A stretch of 10,452 nucleotides of DNA, taken from the NCBI GenBank assembly GCA_905202605.1, contig CAJKSU010000090.1:1-10452 (forward strand), written 5' to 3'. Below, in pieces: positions 5,846 to 10,452 of this stretch. The first letter of the stretch is position 1. Every line of letters starts with the position of its first letter. The notes below the pieces were generated by a model. That model saw only the letters and a program-made list of their open reading frames with translations. It searched no databases and had not been told where the DNA came from. Source of the DNA: an uncultured Eubacteriales bacterium (GTDB taxonomy: Bacteria > Bacillota > Clostridia > Oscillospirales > Oscillospiraceae). A program made the translations under genes and the position numbers.

Positions 5846-6859
5846 TTACTTCTTGCCGCCCATGGAAGTAGCAGCAAAGTAGGGGCCGCCGAACTCGTCA
5901 GCAACAGCCTGCTTAGCAGCTTCCAGATCCTCAACCTTAACAGCGTCGAGAGCAGCGCAGACAGCCTCATGATCCAGGGGCTTCAGGCCGAGCATCTCAC
6001 GAGCCTCAGCGGGGGTAGCAACCTCGTTGCCAAATGCCTCGATGGCACGGGCAGCGCGCTGAACCAGCATCAGGTTGGTAGCCAGAATCTTCTTGCCGTC
6101 CTTATCCTTGCCGTAAACAACGTTGTCCTCCATGCCTACGCGGACATGACCGCCGTTGGCGATGCAGGAGAACATAACAGGCAGGTGACCCTTGCCGATG
6201 CCGAAGCCGGACCAGGTGCACTCAGCGGGCAGCTTGCCGGCAGCCTGCAGGTTGTGCATCTCGTCGAGCAGGATCTGCAGATCGTGGGGAGTAGCGTCCA
6301 TGCCGCCAACTACGCCCAGGCAGAACTGGAAGTGCAGAGGAGCAACTACGAAGCCCTTCTTCCAGTAGATGCCGACAGCACGCAGAGCGCCGAAGTCGAA
6401 GATCTCGAACTCGGGCTTAATGCCCTTCTCCAGATACAGGGTACCCAGAGTGGACAGCATGTTGGGGGAGTTGTGGAATACGCCGCCGGGGATGCCCCAG
6501 TTGAAGGAGGAAGCATCAAAGGTGCCCATCTCAATGCCGGGAACATTCTTGTGGTGCAGCATACGCATAGCGTTGCCGTAGGGGGAGTCATCGGAAACAC
6601 GGTTGTCACCGGAGGAGGTGCAGTTTACGATAACGTCGCAGTCCTTGTGAGCACGGATCAGCTTGATGGTCTCGTAGAACTTTACGGGATCCATAACACC
6701 AGCGCCTGCGTCATCACGCATATGCAGATGAACAACGGAAGCGCCTGCCTTCCAACACTCGTAAGCGCACTCAGCGATCTGAGCGGGAGTCTCAGGGATG
6801 TCATAACCAGCGGGGGTTACAGCGCCGGTCAGAGCGGCGGTAATGATGGTCTTTGCCAT
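5846..6859 (-). CDS. Beta-keto acid cleavage enzyme (BKACE, DUF849; Kce-like)
   Basis: This 337-residue protein belongs to the BKACE family, whose members condense a beta-keto acid with acetyl-CoA and split out acetoacetate plus a new acyl-CoA thioester; the founding member Kce acts on 3-keto-5-aminohexanoate in lysine fermentation. Zinc ligands are visible as HLH (His44, His46) and Glu244 in RVGMEDN, where Arg240 and Asp245 match catalytic residues of the family; NCTSSG (79-84) and FEIFD (151-155) also match active-site segments. The position where Kce has an early Glu (LTGAE) is Val14 here, so the substrate may differ. No Kal, Kdd or aminomutase genes are adjacent. Codons are strongly biased (AAG, GAG, CTG, ATC, GCT), suggesting high expression. 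Start ATG 6859 is chosen because AAGGA lies 9 bases upstream; a TTG three codons earlier is unlikely. Confidence 0.92.
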   Translation of the reverse strand: MAKTIITAALTGAVTPAGYDIPETPAQIAECAYECWKAGASVVHLHMRDDAGAGVMDPVKFYETIKLIRAHKDCDVIVNCTSSGDNRVSDDSPYGNAMRMLHHKNVPGIEMGTFDASSFNWGIPGGVFHNSPNMLSTLGTLYLEKGIKPEFEIFDFGALRAVGIYWKKGFVVAPLHFQFCLGVVGGMDATPHDLQILLDEMHNLQAAGKLPAECTWSGFGIGKGHLPVMFSCIANGGHVRVGMEDNVVYGKDKDGKKILATNLMLVQRAARAIEAFGNEVATPAEAREMLGLKPLDHEAVCAALDAVKVEDLEAAKQAVADEFGGPYFAATSMGGKK

Positions 6860-6884
6860 GAGAATCAATCCTTTCTTAACTTCA

Positions 6885-6904
6885 GCGTCCTCCGAAAAGG
6901 ACGC
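6885..6904 (-). other. 5' hairpin in the BKACE leader
   Basis: A 7-bp stem (GCGTCCT with AGGACGC) with a 6-base loop forms at about the extreme 5' end of the predicted transcript, some 10 bases after the predicted start. A hairpin so close to the 5' end is a known means of protecting mRNA from decay, which would fit the high-expression codon use. Part of its sequence is also one arm of a longer inverted repeat around the promoter. Confidence 0.55.
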
Positions 6905-6920
6905 CTTTTATTCCTCTCCT

Positions 6921-6948
6921 ATTGTAACACAAAAAAGACGAAATGCAA
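6921..6948 (-). promoter_or_regulatory. Promoter of the BKACE gene
   Basis: On the minus strand, -35 TTGCAT (6943-6948), a 16-base spacer and -10 TACAAT (6921-6926) with a TGT extended -10 just upstream. The leader would be about 55 bases. The -35 abuts a 13-bp element (6949-6961) that recurs inverted downstream at 6890-6901. Confidence 0.72.
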
Positions 6949-6988
6949 TCCTTTTTCGGAGATATTTCAGGAATCTTCCGGGGAGCAA

Positions 6989-7017
6989 TTGTTTTCTGCC
7001 GGGACGAATGCTATAAT
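6989..7017 (+). promoter_or_regulatory. Promoter of the acyltransferase gene
   Basis: -35 TTGTTT (6989-6994), a 17-base spacer and a perfect -10 TATAAT (7012-7017). Transcription would start near 7024, about 77 bases before the ATG. It is back to back with the BKACE promoter, the two -35 boxes being 40 bases apart. Confidence 0.7.
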
Positions 7018-7100
7018 GAATTTGCTAAAATAGTGGAAATATGGAGCTTCCGGAAAACAAAATGACGGAATTCAAAAGAAGGGGTGGAACGGCTTAAAAC

Positions 7101-8138
7101 ATGAAAAAGAAATATGCGTTTGGGCTGGATGCGGTTCGCGTTTTGGCTGTGGTACTGGTATCGCTGACTCATCAGGTGGTACGCACGGGCAACTATAACT
7201 ATCAGCCCGGCATCGTCTGGGTATTCACCATGCTGTGCTTTTATCTGTCGCACAGCTGTGTGCCGCTGTTTCTGCTGCTCAGCGGGTATCTTTGCGGAGA
7301 AAAAAGACCGCAGAAATCCTACTTTCGCGGGATATTCCGGGTGGCAGTGCCGTATTTGCTGATTTCGGTACTGTGTGTACTGAAGCTGTGGCTTTGGGAT
7401 CGTGATCCGAGCATGAAATTCACAACGGCAATTTATTGGATTCTGTCCTTTCGGGCCAATGAGTATGCGTGGTATGTTGAAATGTATCTGGGGCTGTTCT
7501 TGATGATTCCGTTTCTCAACCTTGGATACGATGCAATACCGAGCCGGAAATGGAAAGCGGTGCTGCTGGGGATTCTTGCCTTTTTGACGCTGCTGCCGGA
7601 TGTGGTGAGCAGCTTTGGAACGGCACAGGTTCGGGCAGATATTTTGCCGGATTATTTTAATGCCTGCTATCCGGTGACCTATTATCTGCTGGGGCGCTGG
7701 ATTCGCAAAAATGAAGCGAGACTTTCGATCCGCTGCGCCGTGGCGCTCCTTGGAATCGGATGGATGCTTCCAACGGGACTGTGCATTTTCCGTTCGGTTA
7801 CCAGCGGAACCTATGCCGGCGGCACCACCCTTAACACCTTTGGATGCCTGACCACGGCGCTCTGCGCTATGGGGCTGTTCCTGCTGCTGATTCGGTGGAA
7901 GCAGAGTGCATTTCTGCAAAGACCGATTCGGGAGATTTCAAAGGTGAGCTTTGAACTGTATTTGTGCATGGGGATTGTTGACCCGCTGCTATACACGTGG
8001 ATACGACGCTCCTTTTTGGAGATGACACTGCTTAGCCTGATTTGCGCATGGATACTCTGTAAGCTGGTCAGACTGGTGTCAGAGCCAATGATCCGATGGG
8101 CCGGACGGCTGTATGATACCGTAATTCGGGTATCGTGA
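7101..8138 (+). CDS. Membrane acyltransferase (acyltransferase-3 family)
   Basis: This 345-residue integral membrane protein belongs to the acyltransferase-3 family (OatA/WecH-like O-acyltransferases), which move acyl, usually acetyl, groups onto cell-surface sugars. The N-terminus shows the family signature GLDAVRVLAVVLVSLTH, with Arg13 and the probable catalytic His24 in the first membrane segment, followed by the VPLFLLLSGYL block (about 54-64). About ten hydrophobic segments are visible along the chain, with positively charged loops such as EKRPQKSYFR. Length is normal and there is no SGNH domain attached. The substrate is not shown by the sequence or context: no polysaccharide genes are adjacent and it appears to be transcribed alone. 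The ribosome site GGGGTGG (7081-7087) is a little far (13 bases). Confidence 0.85.
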   Translation: MKKKYAFGLDAVRVLAVVLVSLTHQVVRTGNYNYQPGIVWVFTMLCFYLSHSCVPLFLLLSGYLCGEKRPQKSYFRGIFRVAVPYLLISVLCVLKLWLWDRDPSMKFTTAIYWILSFRANEYAWYVEMYLGLFLMIPFLNLGYDAIPSRKWKAVLLGILAFLTLLPDVVSSFGTAQVRADILPDYFNACYPVTYYLLGRWIRKNEARLSIRCAVALLGIGWMLPTGLCIFRSVTSGTYAGGTTLNTFGCLTTALCAMGLFLLLIRWKQSAFLQRPIREISKVSFELYLCMGIVDPLLYTWIRRSFLEMTLLSLICAWILCKLVRLVSEPMIRWAGRLYDTVIRVS

Positions 8139-8144
8139 GATCAT

Positions 8145-8179
8145 AATGGGGCGCACTGCAATTTGCGGTGCGCCCCATT
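8145..8179. terminator. Bidirectional hairpin between convergent genes
   Basis: A very stable 15-bp stem (8145-8159 with 8165-8179, one T-G pair) with a 5-base AATTT loop sits in the 51-base gap between the acyltransferase stop and the solute-binding-protein stop. No long T-tract follows on either strand. It probably ends or protects both convergent transcripts. Confidence 0.78.
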
Positions 8180-8189
8180 GGTCTGTGGA

Positions 8190-9989
8190 TTATTGATACA
8201 TTCTGTCGTATACGGCCTGATAAATTTCCACGCAGCGGGCGAGATCCATGGACTCGCACTGCTGCACATAGCTGTCCCAGCTTTCGTCGGTCAGCTCGGC
8301 CTCACCGATCATCCATTTGAGGATCTGCTCGGTGGCAAAGGTGTAGACGGTGGTGGCGATGTTGGCGTATTCGGCGTTCTCGTCAGTGGTCAGGGACAAG
8401 GTGGGCAGCGAGCATTCGTCGGTGCCGTTGTTGTTCCAGATATCAAAGGCGGAAAGCTCTACCTCGTCATAGGTGTAGAAGACCGCAGTGGCGTTGGTGT
8501 AGTTATTGAATACGGGGTTGGTGTACATGTTCCGGAGGTTCATCACATTGTAGCCGTCGGGGTTGTGCACGATGAAGTCGGTGTAAACGGGATCGCCGTT
8601 TTCGTCATACTCGAAGCACACGCCTTCCTCACCATAGTTGGTGACCATATAGCCGTCATAGGTGTAGAACCAGTTCATGAACTGTGCCGCCATTTCGGGG
8701 GCTTCGCAGCCGGTGGTGATGGACATATTGCCGTTGCCGGTGTGGCTGGTGCGCATGCGGAACTTATAGGTGTCGCCGGCGTTCTCCACCAGCGGCGCCA
8801 TGGCCTCAAAATCAAAGGCGGGGGAGATGGCGGCGACGGTCATGGTGGTGAACTTGTCACCGCGGATGGAGGTAACAGCGCACTGGTCGTTGGATACATA
8901 GCTGTTGATGTAGTCGGGGCCGTAGGACTCGGAATAGAAGTCGTCCTTGATCAGCCCGGCGGCGTAGAACTTGTGGAAGCCCTCGATATAATTCCGGAAA
9001 TGCTCGTCGGTGAGGGAGGAAACCACAGTGTCGCCGTCCATCATCATGCCGAGATCCGTCCAGCCCAGGTTGATGCCTGCGGTGCCAAACGCACCGGTGA
9101 AGCCCTCCAGCACGGCGGAGTTGTCGATGAAAATGGGATAGGTGCAGTTATACTGGTTCTTCACGGCGGTGAGGTAGTCAAACATGTCGTCTACGGTCAC
9201 CGGAGCGTCCATGCCGAATTCCTGCGCCCAGTCAGCGCGGTAGCTGAGGCCCTGCTCGGATACCACGTTGGAGGCCAGCGTCCAGATCCGCAGGATCCGG
9301 TCGTCATCGGTGTAAATGCTTTTCTTGGTGTAGTCGTCCATGGTTTCGATCAGCGTCTTGTAGTTGGGCATCTGGTTGTCAACCAGATCGGTGAGGTCGA
9401 TGATCACATCGTCTTCATAGGCTGCGGTAACGCCGCCGGAATAATAGTCCATGGCCATCAGGTCGGGGTAATCGCCGGTGGCGATGGTCAGGTTAAACTG
9501 CTCATAGGCGGCAGAGTCGGAGCATTCGATGAACTTCATATTGACGCCGGTGGCACCTTCAATGATGGGAAGGGTGGGCATATCGGCATAGGAGTCCATC
9601 AGGCCGCTCCAGATAAACGCGGAGAATACACGCCACATGGTCAGAGTATCGCCATCCGCCAGCGGATAGGAGATCTCGGTACCGACGCCGTCCTGAAGCT
9701 CCTTATAGGCTTCGTTGGTGTCGTGACTCATGGCGGCATATTTTTCCGCCATGGTGGCATATTCCACAGGCGCTTCCTCTACGGTGCTTTCCTCCGCAGC
9801 GGAAGCTTCGGAAACGGAGGGCTCAGCTGCCGGGGCCTGCGTGGGAGCCTGAGACGGCTCGGAGGCATCTTCGGCAGAGGACGCGGGGGCAGGTGCAGCA
9901 GCGGAGGAAGCGGAATTGCCGCCGCATCCGGTGAGCATTGAGGCCAGCATCGCAAGGGCCAGAAGCATGGCAAGAATGGATTTTCGCAT
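8190..9989 (-). CDS. ABC transporter family-1 solute-binding lipoprotein
   Basis: This 599-residue protein is an extracellular solute-binding protein of the large sugar/oligosaccharide type (LplA/LipO-like). The N-terminus is a lipoprotein signal: MRKS, a hydrophobic run and the lipobox LTGC with Cys22, so it should be lipid-anchored outside the membrane. Residues about 23-76 are a low-complexity Ala/Ser/Glu/Pro linker. The mature domain starts near SYPLADGDTLTMWRV and includes the TIATGDYPDLMAMDYYSGG block typical of this family. The ligand is unknown. The gene stands alone: no permease gene is within the window, and hairpins or unrelated genes flank it on both sides. The ATG at 9989 follows AAAGGAG by 8 bases; a longer frame to 10049 starts before this ribosome site and is rejected. 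Confidence 0.92.
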   Translation of the reverse strand: MRKSILAMLLALAMLASMLTGCGGNSASSAAAPAPASSAEDASEPSQAPTQAPAAEPSVSEASAAEESTVEEAPVEYATMAEKYAAMSHDTNEAYKELQDGVGTEISYPLADGDTLTMWRVFSAFIWSGLMDSYADMPTLPIIEGATGVNMKFIECSDSAAYEQFNLTIATGDYPDLMAMDYYSGGVTAAYEDDVIIDLTDLVDNQMPNYKTLIETMDDYTKKSIYTDDDRILRIWTLASNVVSEQGLSYRADWAQEFGMDAPVTVDDMFDYLTAVKNQYNCTYPIFIDNSAVLEGFTGAFGTAGINLGWTDLGMMMDGDTVVSSLTDEHFRNYIEGFHKFYAAGLIKDDFYSESYGPDYINSYVSNDQCAVTSIRGDKFTTMTVAAISPAFDFEAMAPLVENAGDTYKFRMRTSHTGNGNMSITTGCEAPEMAAQFMNWFYTYDGYMVTNYGEEGVCFEYDENGDPVYTDFIVHNPDGYNVMNLRNMYTNPVFNNYTNATAVFYTYDEVELSAFDIWNNNGTDECSLPTLSLTTDENAEYANIATTVYTFATEQILKWMIGEAELTDESWDSYVQQCESMDLARCVEIYQAVYDRMYQ

Positions 9990-10032
9990 GGTGCATTCTC
10001 CTTTCACGGTTGAATTCATTCCAGATAGAAAC

Positions 10033-10061
10033 ATTATAAAATCTCCCATTTGGTTTGTCTA
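10033..10061 (-). promoter_or_regulatory. Promoter of the solute-binding protein gene
   Basis: On the minus strand, -35 TAGACA (10056-10061) and -10 TATAAT (10033-10038) are 17 bases apart. Two copies of CCAAAT in direct orientation 13 bases apart (10061-10066 and 10048-10053) overlap the -35 and spacer and could be a regulator site. The leader would be about 37 bases. Confidence 0.72.
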
Positions 10062-10131
10062 TTTGGAATAATCCACAATATTCGCGTAATAAAATTGTAA
10101 TAACTATCGGGAAAGAATCCATTCTGCGCAG

Positions 10132-10163
10132 AAAAACACTCCTGCGAATACAAATCGCAGGAG
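10132..10163 (-). terminator. Terminator of the right-edge hypothetical gene
   Basis: On the minus strand a perfect 9-bp stem CTCCTGCGA / TCGCAGGAG (10155-10163 with 10139-10147) with a 7-base loop is followed by TGTTTTT (10138-10132). It lies 23 bases after the stop of the right-edge gene and shows that this gene and the solute-binding protein gene are separate units. Confidence 0.88.
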
Positions 10164-10186
10164 CAAAGCCGGAAAATTCGGATGTA

Positions 10187-10452
10187 TTATCGGGGCAGAC
10201 GCTTGTGCAGCTCGGCAACGATCTCGTTGATCCAGCCCTTGACTGTTTCCACCTGTTCGGGGGTAAGGGCGGTGGGGTCATAGTGGAAGCAGCAGTCGTC
10301 GGTGACGCATTCGCTGCTCATCCGAACCAGAATGCCATCCTTCCGGAACGAGCCGTCTACGCACATGCTGTCCACGCCGTAGGTGGCATGCTCCGGGGCC
10401 AGAAGCTCCTTAATAATATCATACATGGCGTAAAAATCGCTTTCGCCGCTGT
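10187..10452 (-). CDS. Hypothetical protein, 3' part (cut by window edge)
   Basis: The frame is open to the window edge: eight codons (SGESDFYA) precede the first ATG at 10426 without a stop, and that ATG has no ribosome site, so the true start is probably outside the window. The visible 88 residues are acidic in the middle, with Cys in SMCVDGS, SECVTDDCC and the helical C-terminus TPEQVETVKGWINEIVAELHKRL. I do not recognise the family. A short cytoplasmic protein is likely, as no signal or membrane segment is seen in this part. It is followed by its own terminator. Confidence 0.7.
   Translation of the reverse strand, partial: SGESDFYAMYDIIKELLAPEHATYGVDSMCVDGSFRKDGILVRMSSECVTDDCCFHYDPTALTPEQVETVKGWINEIVAELHKRLPR

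Noticed and set aside
5834..7033. 399-codon open frame on the plus strand opposite BKACE
   Set aside because: Shadow of the codon-biased BKACE gene; it runs through the terminator-side region and both divergent promoters and shows no domain.
8163..9941. 592-codon open frame on the plus strand opposite the solute-binding protein gene
   Set aside because: It has a Gly/Val/His-rich, low-complexity composition typical of a frame shadowing a GC-biased gene, no ribosome site, and begins inside the convergent hairpin; the minus-strand gene has lipobox, family blocks, promoter and ribosome site.

Overview
The window looks like chromosomal DNA of a strictly anaerobic, amino-acid-fermenting Firmicute, probably a gut-type clostridium near the Oscillospiraceae (Flavonifractor/Oscillibacter-like). 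That placement is an inference. It rests on the T-box leader, the ferredoxin-dependent 2-oxoacid oxidoreductase, a beta-keto acid cleavage enzyme (BKACE/Kce family), sigma-A-type promoters, strong AGGAGG-type ribosome sites and moderately GC-rich codon use. No rRNA, tRNA, CRISPR array, insertion sequence or phage gene was seen.

Layout. 1-785 has no convincing gene; it holds two degenerate copies of a repeat with remnants of coding sense, plus one doubtful small ORF. 786-1072 is a textbook sigma-A promoter followed by a complete T-box riboswitch with terminator; the specifier reads ATC (Ile). It controls a tightly packed four-gene operon (1112-4103) for the gamma, delta, alpha and beta subunits of a 2-oxoacid:ferredoxin oxidoreductase of the PorGDAB/VOR type. 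Directly downstream, with its own promoter buried in operator repeats, is a YefM/Phd-RelE/ParE type toxin-antitoxin pair (4196-4757). A strong hairpin separates the toxin from a convergent hypothetical gene (4817-5269, minus). A divergent small XRE-family regulator follows (5402-5731). Two back-to-back terminators separate it from a monocistronic, apparently highly expressed BKACE gene (5846-6859, minus). Divergent from BKACE is a membrane acyltransferase-3 protein (7101-8138). It meets, across a 15-bp hairpin, an orphan family-1 solute-binding lipoprotein (8190-9989, minus). The right edge holds the 3' part of a small hypothetical gene (10187-10452, minus) with its own terminator.

How the parts work together. 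The most informative unit is the T-box plus oxidoreductase. An isoleucine-tRNA-sensing leader would switch the enzyme on when Ile-tRNA is uncharged. This argues that the enzyme runs in the reductive, biosynthetic direction: branched-chain or propionyl-CoA plus CO2 plus reduced ferredoxin to the 2-oxoacid precursor of isoleucine. That is different from fermentation of branched-chain amino acids. No clear terminator lies between this operon and the toxin-antitoxin pair, so isoleucine starvation might also raise transcription of that pair. The remaining genes look like independent single-gene transcription units.
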